Assembly (NCBI RefSeq): GCF_001659605.2
Contig: NC_035170.2
Coordinates: 26,392,020-26,456,019, forward strand
Direction: 5' to 3'
DNA from: Manihot esculenta
Lineage: Eukaryota; Streptophyta; Magnoliopsida; Malpighiales; Euphorbiaceae
Length of the DNA stretch: 64,000 bases
In this document: in pieces, positions 28,890 to 41,302 of the stretch
Position numbering within the stretch: position 1 is the stretch's first letter
Layout: each line of letters starts with the position of its first letter
Notes under the pieces: model-generated
Database searches by the model: none
What the model was told of the DNA's origin: nothing
What the model saw: the letters and a program-made list of their open reading frames with translations, nothing else
Program-made: the position numbers and the translations under genes

Positions 28890-29150
28890 ACTTAGAGTGA
28901 GTAGTATTTAGTTCAAATTGAAAAAACTAATCGAACTGAATTAATTTAAAAATTCAGTTTGATTTTTTATGTATTTTAATTCGGTTCGATTTTTAATTTT
29001 AAAAATTTTAATTATTTTGTTTCGGTTTAATTTTGATAAAAAAATTAAAAAAATTAAATCGATTAGTGATAATAATATATTATTTTTGATATTTAAACTA
29101 AAAAATATTATATTTAAATTAAAATAATTTCATAATTCTAATTTTTAAAT
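28890..29150 (+). mobile_element. Truncated hAT-like MITE
   Basis: Left part only of the 35881-36320 family: AGAGTGAGTAGTATTTAGTTC, then TTAATTCGGTTCGATTTTTA and CGATTAGTGATAATAATATA. The sequence diverges after about 29100, and the right half with the CCGAACCGACCGAAT end is missing. Confidence 0.6.
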
Positions 29151-30476
29151 TTCAAAACATATAAAACGATATAGCAGAAAACACATCAAAGCAAAAGGTT
29201 TTTAATACAACAATGAAAATCTAAGTGAAACAGAATACATTCAGCACTTTAAAATGGAGAAATTTACCATTAAATTTTTATATTTTTAGAAAATTTAATG
29301 GTTGATTTTTTTATTTTAAAAATATATTAAATTATTTTTAATATTTAAAAATATATTAATTAGTCAATTTATTAATTTTAATTGTTAAATTTTATAAAAA
29401 AATTTAAAATATCCTAATATAAAAGGACTAATTAATATAATTTTAAAAAGTTTAAAAAATTAACTAATGAATTTTTTATATTATAAAAATTAAATACTAA
29501 TTTTACCATTAAAATATTATAGTTACTTATTAGCTTAGTGATGGTTTTATTTTCAAACGAATTCAAATGTTTGTCACTAAAATATTACTTTTTGTCATTT
29601 TTAAATACAAATTTTAAATTTTATTTTTAGTTATTTTTTTTGAAAATTTTGTTTTAGATTTTTAATAAAATATATTTATATAGAATTTAAATATTAAAAT
29701 ATTTCTTCAACTAATTGAATTTAAATATAATATAAATATAATTAATCCATAAAATTAAAGATTTTAAAACAAAAATAAAATAAAATAATTTTCTAATTAT
29801 TGAATATCTTTAAGAGTATATATAGAGATGTCAATATTTCCCCTCTTTTCATATATATATAATTATAGTTAAAATATTTAAAATGGAGATTTCAAATTTT
29901 AATTAAGAAATTAGAATAATAAATGTTAATATTTTTAGGATATATAATTAATTAGGTAAACTGATTATTTACATAAATTTAATTAATATTTAAAAAGAAT
30001 AAATAAATGACACAGACTATGATATATATATTAATTTAAAATTATTTTAAGAATTATAATTATAAAAAATTAAAATATTTGTATATAATATTAAAAATTT
30101 TGATTTAAAAATAATTAAATCTAAATTTTAAATTATTTTATTAGATTAATTACATTGAAAATTGATTATAATTATAACAAATTTAAAGTTTTAGCTTTAT
30201 GATTTAAAATTAATTTAAAAGTTGGTTGCAATTTTAATAAAATTAAAATTTTTAATTATAATTGTAATTAAATAATTTTAAACTTTTAATTAGACAAATT
30301 ATTTAATAGATCGCTTATCATGACAATAAATTTAAAAATTTTAATTTTATGATGTAAATTGAACATTTTAAATATAATAATAATTATGATTAAAAAAATA
30401 ATAATAATAATTAAATATAAAATTTTGACTTTACCTAAACATTATAGATAGTAGTTTAAATTAAGTATAAATCGTT
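29151..30476. other. AT-rich spacer
   Basis: Almost pure A/T low-complexity DNA with no ORF, RNA gene or ordered repeat that I can support. Confidence 0.55.
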
Positions 30477-31115
30477 GAATGGAGCATGCATGCACTATTA
30501 ATTTTTCTTCAAAAGGCGTGTGGACGTGATAAAGTCAATGTCGGTTATGTTGACTGAAAAATTAATATTTTAAAATGCTGCATTTTTGCCCATATTTTTT
30601 ACTCTACATGCATTAATGCTCCAACTCTATTTTATACTTCTTTGATTTTATAATTTTTATTTTTTTATATATATTAAAAAAATATTTTTTTAATTTTTAA
30701 TTATATTCATCTTAAAAAATATTAAATTTTTATTAAAAAATTAAAAAATATTTTGAGACAATTTTTATAAATAAAATAAAATAAAATAAAAATAAAAATT
30801 AAAAAAATATATTAAAAATAAAATAAATTTATAATAATAAATTTATATATTACTATAATTTTAAAAATAATAATAATTTTAAAATAATAAATAAATAAAA
30901 ATTATAAAATAGGCAAAATAGTCCATATAAATTAAATTTAAAAAAAATCAATGAATGGAGCATACCCTATTACTATTTTTTCTTTTTTTATCAAAACGCG
31001 TGTGGACGGGACAAAGTCGGTGTTTGCTACGTTGACCGGTCAAAATATTTTAAAACGCTACATTTTGCCCGTATTTTCTTATCGACAGTCATGAATGCTA
31101 TGGCTATACTTTATG
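30477..31115. repeat. Direct repeat pair flanking an AT-rich element
   Basis: About 160 bases at 30477-30640 (GAATGGAGCATG..., GCGTGTGGACGTGATAAAGT, TTTTGCCCATATTTTTTACT) recur diverged at 30952-31115 (GAATGGAGCATACC, GCGTGTGGACGGGACAAAGT, TTTTGCCCGTATTTTCTTAT). Between them lies the AT-rich inverted-repeat element at 30648-30911. Both contain GTTGAC W-box-like cores. Confidence 0.6.
30648..30911. repeat. AT-rich terminal-inverted-repeat element, family copy 3
   Basis: Begins TTTATAATTTTTATTTTTTT and ends AATAAATAAAAATTATAAAA, giving near-perfect inverted ends of about 20 bases. It could fold into a long hairpin. No coding content. Confidence 0.5.
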
Positions 31116-31403
31116 ATTTTTCCTAACAGAAGCGTTGTCTTATTAAAAGCAAAACTAAACATGTACAGAAGATGAATGAATGAGAGCATTCAGTATTCAC
31201 ATTGAGAATGTCTACCCACACCTCAGTGCATGGGCGTATCCATTATTTAATTTTAGAGCAGGTAAATAATTTATTCGAAATTAAGGGTTAAAATATTTAT
31301 TAATTTGTCAAATTTAACAAATAAATATTAATATTAAACTATAATAATTGATAATTTAATAAACTAACGAGAGCAAAATTTTATTTTTAAAAAAGTGTAA
31401 TGA

Positions 31404-31631
31404 TAAAAAATTATATTTTTATCTATTTATTATTATTATTTTAAAATTATTATTAATTTTTTTATACTATAATAATATATAATTTAATTATTATAATTCT
31501 ATTTAATTTTATTTTATTTTTAATAAATTTTTTAGTTTTTTTAATAATTAATAAATTTTAATATTTTTAAGATGAATATAATTAAAAAATTATTTTTTTA
31601 ATATGTAAAAAAATAGAAAAAATAAAAACTC
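31404..31631. repeat. AT-rich terminal-inverted-repeat element, family copy 4 (reverse orientation)
   Basis: Starts AAAAAATTATATTTTTATCT followed by TTATTATTATTATTTTAAAA, the reverse of the 3' end of copy 3. It ends AATAGAAAAAATAAAAACT. Confidence 0.45.
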
Positions 31632-33694
31632 GAGTATATATGATTTGAAAAAGTTGACCTCCAAGTAATTACGGTTCCCATTAATGCAACTCCTTGATTT
31701 GCTGGCAAAGGATGCATGCCTAGGTTTACGTGATAAGCCATCACTTCCCAGGCTGTATAAACTCTTTCATTTTATCCCGACTCTATAAATGTCTTCACAT
31801 TTCTTCTGCATAAATCAATGACCGAGTGGACTATTTTTTACAAAAAAAATTAATTTTTTTTATTTTTAAAATATAATTTAATTAATAAATTTAACCTTTT
31901 ACTTTTAAAATCTAATAATTCATTTTCTAAAATTTAATTTTATCAAAATTAAATATACTTCTATAAAAAAAACTATTAATAGCATAAAAATGATGAAATT
32001 ATATTTTTTAAAATTCAATATTTTAATTTTTAAAATTTAATTTTATCAAATTTAAATGTGTCTTTTTCAATAATTAACTTATTTGTAGTCGCTTGATTCT
32101 CCCCCTTCACACTATTGTTACTCGATGATGTCCCTATACCATCCACCATTATTGCTTTGTCGTTCATTGCTCGTTGTTTACATCATTGCTATTAACTCCG
32201 TCTTCCACTCAAGTTGCTGCTTCCACTCGTGATGGTGATGAGAGCTTTTTCAAGGTTTTAATGAAGGCAATAAGCGGCGATGACGAGGCTTCACAGCTTC
32301 GATGAAGGTAGCAAGAGGACGAGGCTTTGCGGCTTTAACTAAGGTAGCAAGATGAGTGCTTTTTCGAGCGGCAATGACAAAAGCAGCAACGATAATGAGG
32401 AATTCTTATTGTGGCTATGATGAAGGCAATGAAAACAACAACTGGTACTTCTTCTTCAATAGTGGCAATGAGCTGGCGATGATTATGGGAGAAGGGAGGA
32501 GGTGATTTGAGGGATGGATGAAAAAGAATAGAGAGAAGAGAAAGAACAAAAGGGAAAAAGATGATAACGGTTATTTTTCAGATTATATATTTTTTTTCTT
32601 TGACTAGATTTATATTATTGATTCAATAGAAATTTTTTAATAGAAAGATTTTGAATTTAGATGAAATCAAACGTGTATTAAAATTTTAAAATAGAAAAAA
32701 GATTTTAAATTTAGATGAAATCGATCAAACGTGTATTAAATTTTTAAAATAGAGAAATAAATTTATCGAGTATTAAAGTATTAAATTTTAAAAATAGAAA
32801 AATAAATATGTTAATTATCCTGTATTTCGAAAAAAAAAATAAATTTTTTTAATTCATAATATTATTATGGAAAATTACTATGAAATCTATAAAATTTTTA
32901 AAAATTTATTAATTTATATTTATTTAAAATATTATCCATGTGTTTTCATTATTCATTTTATTTCAGTTTTAATAAAATAAAATAAATATCATAAATATTT
33001 AAAATTCTAAAAATTAAATAATATATTTAAGTAATTAAATAATAAATATATTTAAAATAGTTAATAATTTTTTAATAAAAAAATTAAAAAAAAAATAAAT
33101 TTTATAAAATATAAAAATATTTTAATCGAATACAAACAAATTAATGAATTTTTAGGATACTTGCATAATAATTTATTGTATTATGAAAACATCTGCACAA
33201 TTCATAAATTAGGCTCCATTAAATCCAATCAGAAAATAATAAAAGCCTAATCTAAAGTCTAAAATATTAAAAAAAGAAAAAACATAAAAAAATAATAATA
33301 TTAAGAAGGAGGTTGGATGGTTCAGACCAAATAAGGAAACTAGCTAGAATGATATGTAATTAAAATTTTGAAAAAAGTTTTTATCATCAAGTCAAATCCC
33401 AGATTGCCATGGCACATGCAAAACTCTAATTTTTACAAGTGATATACCCGCTCTTTATGGACAGTATGACACGACTGCATGACTAAAGTTGAAAAAAAAA
33501 TATTTTTAATTTTAAATAATCAACTAAACATAAATTTTAAAAAAATATATAAAAAATATAAAGTAATTTTATTATTATTTATTTTAAAATTTATAATTTA
33601 ATTTTATATCATAATGATACTTCATAAAATTATGATATTATATAAATTTTAAAATTTATATTAATATGACATGGAGTGAATAATTTTAAAGTAT
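31632..33694. other. Gene-poor region
   Basis: No supported gene. A less AT-rich patch at 32090-32560 contains repeated GATGAAGGTAGCAAGA / AATGAAGGCAATAAG-type phrases, probably decayed repeat DNA. The sequence ATTTTGAATTTAGATGAAAT with AAACGTGTATTAAA (32648-32682) is repeated at about 32702-32738. The rest is A/T spacer. Confidence 0.45.
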
Positions 33695-34565
33695 ATAATA
33701 AATTTAGACCGGATTTAATTTTTAATATCGATATACAATAAAAACTCATAATAATTTTTTGAAAAAAAAATTTTATAACCCATGATTTTTAAAATTTTGA
33801 AAAGAGACGTAGATCTACCGTAAAATTCGATATGAAAATTTTATATTTTAGAGTTAATTTTATATTTTAATTATTTTTTAAATAGTAATTTTACATATAA
33901 GGTGTTATTTTTATTATAAATATCCTTTCTTACATATTATAAACTCACTTTTTAATGGAATTTCAATAAAATTGTTTATCTCTCGATCTATTTTTTCTTT
34001 TATATCATTTTATTCAAACGATATTGATTAAAATTTTTGACGGATTGTCATTAGTTTTTTATGATAAGGTTATTTCAATTCTGAATGTGAATGCTGCAAT
34101 ATTAATTTTGAAAATTACAAAGAAAAATAATATATATTTACTTGAATTAAATTATTTAGTTCAATTTTGTCATAAGAAGGGGTATATTTTCTTAAATTTG
34201 TGTTCATCAATATCGCCCTTAATTTATTATTGGTTTTATTTTTTGACTCTTACTTTGCCTTTGATTTTATTTTTTAATACAAGTATGAGCTTCTCGTTGA
34301 CATTAATTTTATGCATATATAGCTTGAGTTTTTTTTTTTTAAATTGTTTTTTAATTACCAATGGATAAAGTATAAGATATGAGAAAATAATTTGTCAAGA
34401 CATGAAGTTACAAAGACAATGGTGTTATAAATTATTGAGTAGTTGAGATTGTTGGGATTTGGCCATATTATACAAGATAAATTGGACAGTACTGCACGAT
34501 TGCATGACTAAGGTTAAAAAATTATTTTTAGCTTAAATAATTAAATGGGACATAAATTTTGGATG
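33455..34565. repeat. Direct repeat pair ~1.03 kb apart
   Basis: TTTATGGACAGTATGACACG with TGCATGACTAAAGTTGAAA at about 33457-33545 is echoed by AAATTGGACAGTACTGCACG with TGCATGACTAAGGTTAAAA at about 34478-34560. The LTR-like repeat copy 2 lies between them. The pair may be flanks duplicated around an insertion. Confidence 0.5.
33695..34055. repeat. LTR-like dispersed repeat, copy 2
   Basis: Second copy of the 28150-28540 sequence: GACCGGATTTAATTTTTAAT, AAAATTCGATATGAAAATTT, TTATTATAAATATCC, TCAAACGATATTGATTAAAA. The last shared block runs directly into an AT-rich ORF that I do not consider a gene. Confidence 0.5.
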
Positions 34566-35872
34566 TGGTTTATGCAATATCAATTTTGAAAATTAGAGCA
34601 ATATATGTATACTGAGATTTTATAGGTCATTAGATATGGAAATTTGAATTGTGATTTAATTTATCGAGTGATGAATTAATTATGATTGGTTCGATTAATG
34701 GAGAAGTGCGGAAGAAATACCTTTTGAATTAGATTAATGATATATATATATATATTGGTTGATATTTTGACATTCCTTATATTGTGTTCATCGAATTAAA
34801 TTGAATATTCTATTGCAGTGCAGAAATATCAGACAGTTCATTAAAGGTGAGAAGTTAACTAATAAATACAGAGTAAGTTAATCCATATCCTATTTATCAT
34901 ATAGCAGTCTATTTTACTGCATGCGCATTTATGATTCTGATGGTATACCGAAGAGATGACTAACATATTGGAGGTCTGTACTTTACCCTGATGTCATCAA
35001 GTCATGTCCGGCTCACTCAATTTATATAAAGTTGAGTTTATTTTGATAACTGAGATCGGTAGTACCCACATTTAATGTCTCCTTAATAGTATCATTTTAA
35101 AGAGATTTATTGGTCCGCTTCAAATTTTGGAAGAGTGAAGGATATTGATAATTTGATTCTCCTTCTTAATAAATCAGATTTTTTTACTGTTCAATCGGAT
35201 AAAATAAAAAGATTTGTATTATCCTTCTGAATTTTATATATACGTACTATAATTTTAATGAAAATTATTTTTTATACGTTATCATATATATATATATAAT
35301 TGAATTAAATTATTTATCAAAAAAATAATATTTAATTTGTACGTTAAGTTTATGAAATTTTATAAGATTTTTAATTTTAAAAATATTTGATAAACATCTA
35401 AATTATTTAAAAATAAAATTAAAATGAACTCACAATCTCAATCAGCAGCTGGTATAAATATTTTATAACACTTCTATACTAATATAAATTTAAATTAAAC
35501 TTTTTTTTATAATTATTCTTATTATTAAATTATCAATTATTATTAATGAAATTAAGCGATAATTTATATCTTGCGGATATATATATATAAGCTCATCTAT
35601 ATAACTTTATAGGAAAATTGAAATTTTAGATTCATATTAGCCAATTGCAACATTGAAGAATATAGTATTGAGTTGATAATTCAAAAAATAAAAAATTTCT
35701 CATAGAATATCTATTGCAAAAAGTTGTCGATTTGATTTCAAACTAAACAAAATTAAAATAATTAAAAAAATCAAATTAATAAATAAGCTTAATCAAACTA
35801 AAATGATTAATATATTTAATTAATTAATTATTATTATTTTTATTAAGATAAGAGTTGGATATGATAACATCA
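34566..35872. other. Intergenic, gene-poor
   Basis: No supported gene or RNA. Contains an (AT)n run at 34739-34757. The stretch 34860-35200 is less AT-biased but has no long frame. Confidence 0.5.
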
Positions 35873-35880
35873 GTTGTGGC

Positions 35881-36320
35881 TAGGGGTGAGCAGTATTCCG
35901 TTCAAATCGAAAAAATCGATCGAACCGAATCGATTTGAAAATTTAGTTCGGTTTTTAATTTTAGAATTTTCGGTTATTTCGGTTCGGTTCGGTTTTGATA
36001 AGAAAAAAATCGAAATAACCGAACCGAACCGATTAGTGATAATAATATATTTTTTCAATAGAGAAATTAAATCATATTAATATTAAAATATTTTAATTAA
36101 ATTTTAAAATATTAAAAATAAAATGTAAAAAATAAAAAAATTATTAAAAATTGAAACCGATCAAACCAAACCGAATCGAACCGAATCAGATCGGTTTGAT
36201 TCGATTCGATTTCTGATCAAAATCAGTTCGATTCAATTTTCATAAACACTAAAATTTTGGTTTTTGATTTATTCAATTCGGTTCGATTTTGAACCGAACC
36301 GACCGAATGCTCACCCCCTA
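35881..36320 (+). mobile_element. Intact hAT-like MITE with perfect 8-bp target duplication
   Basis: 440-base non-autonomous element. The left end TAGGGGTGAGCAGTATTCCG and right end CCGAATGCTCACCCCCTA are inverted relatives. GTTGTGGC flanks it on both sides (35873-35880 and 36321-36328). The body is internally palindromic with CCGAACCGA / TCGGTTCGG arrays. The 8-base duplication and TAGGGG termini fit the hAT superfamily. Small ORFs across it are accidental. It is the best-preserved of four family members in the window. Confidence 0.9.
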
Positions 36321-36328
36321 GTTGTGGC

Positions 36329-36933
36329 ACTGAATAATGGCGAAGGGGATGTGCCGCCATCTGTCCCATCCTTGATCTCGCCATTGAAGGATTGGAAAGT
36401 TAAGATCACACATTTGTATAAGGAAGTAAATTCCCAAAAATATTAATTGAAGAACTAAAGTAAATTAATTTAAAACTAAATACAAAATAGGCTGTTACTG
36501 GGGCCGATATATTTGTCAAAATTAATTCTGTAAATTTAATTTTTGAAATAATTTTTTTAAAAAAAAATTACTATCAAATTTTTAAATTTTTTAAAAATTC
36601 ATTACTTCACATTTATTTTAAAATTGTTCAATTTAATTTTTTTTTATATTTTATAAAATTAAACCGTTTAATATTCCCATGAAAAGTTAAACAATACAAA
36701 TATTTAAAGTGAATAATAAATTTTTAATAGAGGAATTAAAAAAATTTAATTGATTAAAATAAAATATATTTTTAATCGAGTAATTTTGAAATATGTACAA
36801 ATTAATGAATTTTCACAAAATTGAAGTATTTTACAGTAATTTTCCTTTTTTAATTACTAATATTATATTTCTATTCGGTCGACCGGTAGTTCTCCTTGCT
36901 GTAGAAAAGGCGCAACGGCTGATCACTTGCAAT
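36329..36933. other. Intergenic
   Basis: A/T-rich spacer. The short GC-richer ends near 36340-36400 and 36885-36920 show no gene. Confidence 0.5.
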
Positions 36934-37458
36934 TAGGGATGTAAACGGATAGTATATCCGTAAAAATTAAACTACCCGAATTCAAATTCAATTTATATTA
37001 GTAATATCTCAATTCGTTCTGAATCTGATTAAAAATTAATTTAAACTATCCGAATCCGTCCCAAACTCGATTATTATTATTTGGATAAAATTCCAACCCG
37101 TTTAATCTTATATATTTTAATTAATAATTTATATAAAAAATATTTTTCATTAATAATTTTCATTTAAAAAGTTTAATATTTTTAAAGAATATTTAAATTT
37201 AAATTTTTAAATAAAAATATATAAAATAATTTATAAATATTATTATAAAATATATTTTTTATATTAAATTAATTATTTATATAAACGGGTTCGGATAATG
37301 GGTACCTGTACATAAAATCTGAATTCAATCCGAATCCGCAATGAGTATTATTTTTAAAACTCGAACCCGTTTCAAATCCAATTATAACTATCTAAATCTA
37401 TTTTATTAAGGTTCGGTCGGATCGAGTATCCGAAAATACCCTATCCGATGACATCCAT
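36934..37458 (+). mobile_element. MITE-like element upstream of P450 copy 3
   Basis: Begins TAGGGATGTAAACGGATAG and ends CTATCCGATGACATCCATA, an imperfect inverted pair typical of a second hAT-type MITE group. The centre is A/T-rich with CCGAATCCG and CGGGTTCGG half-repeats facing each other. No clear target duplication remains. Its right end is ~70 bases from the P450 TATA box. Confidence 0.6.
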
Positions 37459-37528
37459 ATTTATTATATCCAATATTATATCCATTTGTGAGATCAAAGC
37501 GTTTTTTTATATTAGGGTTTTGTTTTCC

Positions 37529-37535
37529 TATATAA
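37529..37535 (+). promoter_or_regulatory. TATA box of P450 copy 3
   Basis: TATATAA, 61 bases upstream of the ATG at 37596. Confidence 0.5.
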
Positions 37536-37595
37536 GTTGAGCTGGGGTTGGCAGCTTTACAGCACCAGTTTCTCTCACAACTAGATATATCATTA

Positions 37596-39582
37596 ATGGA
37601 GTCCATCTTCAGTTTCCTTGTTTCCTCAAGCTTCTTATCCCTTGCAGTCATTCTATGCCTAAAGTGGAAAATTTTGGGAAATAGAACCAAGAACCTCCCT
37701 CCAGGACCTCCTGGTTGGCCAATTTTTGGCAATATTTTCGATCTTGGAACTGAGCCACACCGAGTTCTATATGAGCTTAAGTTGAAGTATGGACCTGTTC
37801 TTTGGCTGAGACTAGGTTTTAGGGACACGATGGTGATACAGTCAGCCAAGGCTGCAGCAGAGCTATTCAAGAATCACGACGCCAACTTCTGTGACCGCAA
37901 GCCTCTTGAGGTGTTAACATCTCATAACTTTAGTGATGGGTCACTTGCTGTCGGTCGGTTCAGTCCCTACTGGCTTATGGTTAGGCGGATTTGCACGACA
38001 GAAATGATGACCAATAAGCGAATCAGTGAAAAAGCTACAATTCGCCAAAAATGCATCCTCCAGATGATAAGGTTACCTTATTTCACACATACACATATAT
38101 TATATTATATTTTTTATGTCAGCTATAGTCTTACAGATTTGGATTTGCCAGAGCTTGTTAGCCCTTCTGTTTACTTTAAATATAAACTTTTTATAAACTC
38201 GTTTTTATCCATTAAGTGCTGATTTGGGTAGCTCAATCATGAAGGGTTTTTAATCAAACTTGAACTTAGATCTAAGTGCAAAGTAGGACGTGAATTCCAT
38301 CATTCGTTAATGTTTTAGTTCTTGTTCAATTAATTTATGTTGTAAGAATTCATATATATGCAGGAGCATTGAAAATGATTCAGCAGCAGCAAAAGCAAGA
38401 GGAGAGTCAGGGATGGTGAATTTAACTCACTATCTCTTCCTAATGTCAATAAACATAGTTGCTAATATCATGCTCTCAAGAGACCTTTTCGATTCTCAGT
38501 GCAAAGTAGGACGTGAATTTTTCCATGTCATGGACAAGCTTATAGTGTGGGCAGGAAAGCCAAACATTGCAGATTATTTACCATTTTTGAAATGGTTAGA
38601 TCCACAGGGGTTGAAGAAGAAAACTTCAAAAGATATGGGACGAGCTTTGGAGATTGTTGAAGGGTTTGTCAAAGAAAGGATTCAAGAAAAACTAGGGAAT
38701 GAGGAGAAGCACAAGAAGGATTTCCTAGACACGTTATTGGAATATGAAGGTGATGGTAAAAATTGGAATGGCAAGATCCCATATGAAAACATCATTATAC
38801 TCATATTGGTAAGTACATAATTACATTACATAGTTTTTTTTTTTTTTTTTTTGGGTATAATTGAATTCGACTAGAGTTTAAACTCTTAATCTTACAGATT
38901 ACTGTAGTATCAACGAGCTTAACTAACTAATTATTGTTGGTTGTGTTCGATGTTGAAGGAAATGTTTTTTGGTGGGTCAGAGACTACAAGTGCAGGAATC
39001 GAATGGGCCATGGCAGAGTTGCTTCGCCACCCTGAAGCAATGAGAAAGGTCAAAGAAGAACTTAATGAAGTTGTTGGAGAAAGAAGAATCGTTGAAGAGA
39101 GTGACATAGAGAAACTACCGTATTTGCAAGCTGCAGTAAAGGAAGCATTTCGGTTACATCCTCCAGTTCCTTTGCTTGTTCCAAGAAACACAATGCAAGA
39201 TACAGATTTCATGGGATATCACATTCCAAAAGATACACAAGTTTTGGTGAGTGCATGGGCAATGGGAAGAGACCCAGATTCTTGGGAAGATCCCTTGAGC
39301 TTTAAGCCTGAGAGATTTTTAGGTTCAAACATTGACTACAAGGGGCAGAATTATGAACTAATTCCGTTTGGATCAGGGAGGAGGATTTGCGTAGGTGTGT
39401 TGCTGGCTCAACGAGTAGTTGTTCTTAGTCTGGCAGCTTTGATTCATTGTTTTGATTGGGAATTTGACAAGGACACAACTCCTGAGACCTTAGATATGAG
39501 AGAACTTGTTGGGATAGTTGTGAGAAAACTTGTAACTTTGAATTTGATACCCAAGAGACGTCCCACGGTGATGGCTGCCTAA
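37596..39582 (+). CDS. Cytochrome P450, CYP76A-like (copy 3)
   Basis: Model: join(37596..38071, 38364..38808, 38959..39582), 514 aa, with exon phases identical to the two tandem P450s. It has an N-terminal anchor and the hinge LPPGPPGWPIFGN, then FDLGTEPHRVLYELKLKYG. Further signatures are the I-helix GGSETTS, KEAFR (ExxR), FKPERF and the heme loop PFGSGRRICVG. It differs from copies 1/2 throughout and has longer introns (292 and 150 bases), so it is an older paralogue about 25 kb downstream. ATG 37596 is chosen because the upstream in-frame stretch has no ATG. No lesion is visible. It is expected to be an ER mono-oxygenase with unknown substrate. Confidence 0.9.
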
Positions 39583-41219
39583 AGACTATGAAATCAGCAC
39601 TACCCATGTAACAAAATCTTAAATTTCAATTTCATTTTGCTTTTTGAAAAATCAGCCTGTAGATCAGGTGGCTTTGCTTATTTTCCTTTGATAACTCTCT
39701 TTGCAACTCTGCAATATGCAGATTTTTTTTTCTCATCTTATTTTTTAGTCAATAATAGGTTTTACTATTGCCAAAGCACAATAAATCAAATCAACACTTT
39801 ACAAAAACCAATTCACAGTCCGTACCAGACCAGCTTCAATACAAGCAAATCAAAAAATAAAAAATTGGGATTTTCAGGTGTGGATATTTGATCAACCAAT
39901 CAAATGAAGAGAGTTGTTAATGTAAATCAACCAATCCGATCTAATTGAATTGGGTTGGCTTGACTGGTTTTATTCACATTCTGAACAGTGACTGCGACAC
40001 ATAGTAGGCCCATAAACACAATCTTTGCAATCTGCTCGTATTGGTATTGCATATTGAAGAATTTTCAGAAAACTGAGTTATTTTTTGGAATAGAAAAAAT
40101 TCAATGAACTATAACAAATACTTAAAAACACAAGAAAAATTATTCAAACATTCAATATCAGCCATTACGTGCTAGGAGGGAAGATCTCAAGGAGAAAGTC
40201 CATCTGTTATGGGCAAGTTTGCTAAACATAGGCTTCAGTCAGTTTAGGTTAGTTGACGACAACACACATCCTGCAGCCCCGCTGGTCCAATCGCATAGCT
40301 CGCCTCCCCCTGGTCCAGTCACGCAACACACATCCAGTGGTTCCATTCTCTACATTGCGTATTGATTTTCTTATAAAGCTAGCAGAAGTCATGCTATAAT
40401 TTATTCCCTTCTCTTTTTAATCTTGATAACTACTTGAAATTGATGCATAATCGTGTTCTAATTGATTTTTTTCTCTTTTCCGAGTGGCTTTCCTCTTGGG
40501 TTACATTTTATTCATTGAGTGGAGTTTCAAACTGATTCAAGGTTTTACTTACTATTGTTTGGTTGATTCTTGTAATTTCATGCTGAAATGCAGTGATTCA
40601 CGGAGAATATTGTGGACATGATGAAGCAGGAGAAGCTTTATGCATCTCAAGGAAGGCTCATCATTTTATCACAAATGGATTCTTCTCTCCTTGTTATATT
40701 TTTTAGAGGCCATCAAAGACATGAAATTCACAATATTGTTCTCTCATACATGGTGCAGTCATTATACAGAGATTGTGGAATACTTTATAACATGTACAAG
40801 GATGAAGCAACCCGCAGATTGTCTTGAGGAAATGGAAAAAAGAAAAACTAAGGATTTATAAGATTAAGTTGTGATGGTTTGCAAAAGTGCATGTCTTTAT
40901 TTCAAGTGAAGCTTGTTTTTTTATGCTTTTGCAACTCCTTAGTTATGATATTTGCATTTTGTGGGCAGCATACTTGTATCTTATGATTTTTTAGCAATAT
41001 TTTTTTAAACATGTATAAACATTAAATTAAAGCAATTTCAGGTAGCTTTTGATATGAACTTCAGCTTGGAGCTTCTTTGTTAGCACAAAAAGACTATTTG
41101 CTGGTGATTATATTTATATTCTATTCAAAAGGTTTACACAATATAGTCAGCTTGTTATTGTTTTTAGCTGTAATATTCTGATTTGATGTGGAGATAATTA
41201 GTCGGCACTCTCTTCATCA
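39583..41219. other. Intergenic, no gene recognised
   Basis: 3' flank of P450 copy 3, then mixed-composition sequence. Overlapping ORFs at 40612-40861 have no recognised relative and lack splice context. A patch near 40256-40350 repeats TGGTCCARTC and ACACACATCC phrases. I see no supportable gene. Confidence 0.45.
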
Positions 41220-41302
41220 GTCATATCCAGTGGCAACATGCTTATTGGAATTCTTGCTGCTGCTGCTGCTACTATGCCATTTACTGTATTTTACTATCCA
41301 AG
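41220..41302 (+). pseudogene. Fossil exon resembling an auxin response factor
   Basis: Translates VISSGNMLIGILAAAAATMP then FTVFYYPR, followed by a GT donor (AAG|GTATTG). This resembles the ARF-domain stretch VISS.SMH.GVLA.A...FTV.Y.PR of auxin response factors, where an intron also follows the PR. The core is shortened by about six residues and I find no B3 domain upstream, so it is most likely a stray exon. Confidence 0.4.

Noticed and set aside
34024..34368. 114-codon ORF
   Set aside because: Hydrophobic, T-rich low-complexity translation starting in an LTR-like repeat; no start context, homologue or splice signal.
40612..40861. Two overlapping 71-73-codon ORFs
   Set aside because: Neither frame resembles a family I know, and there is no promoter or splice support.
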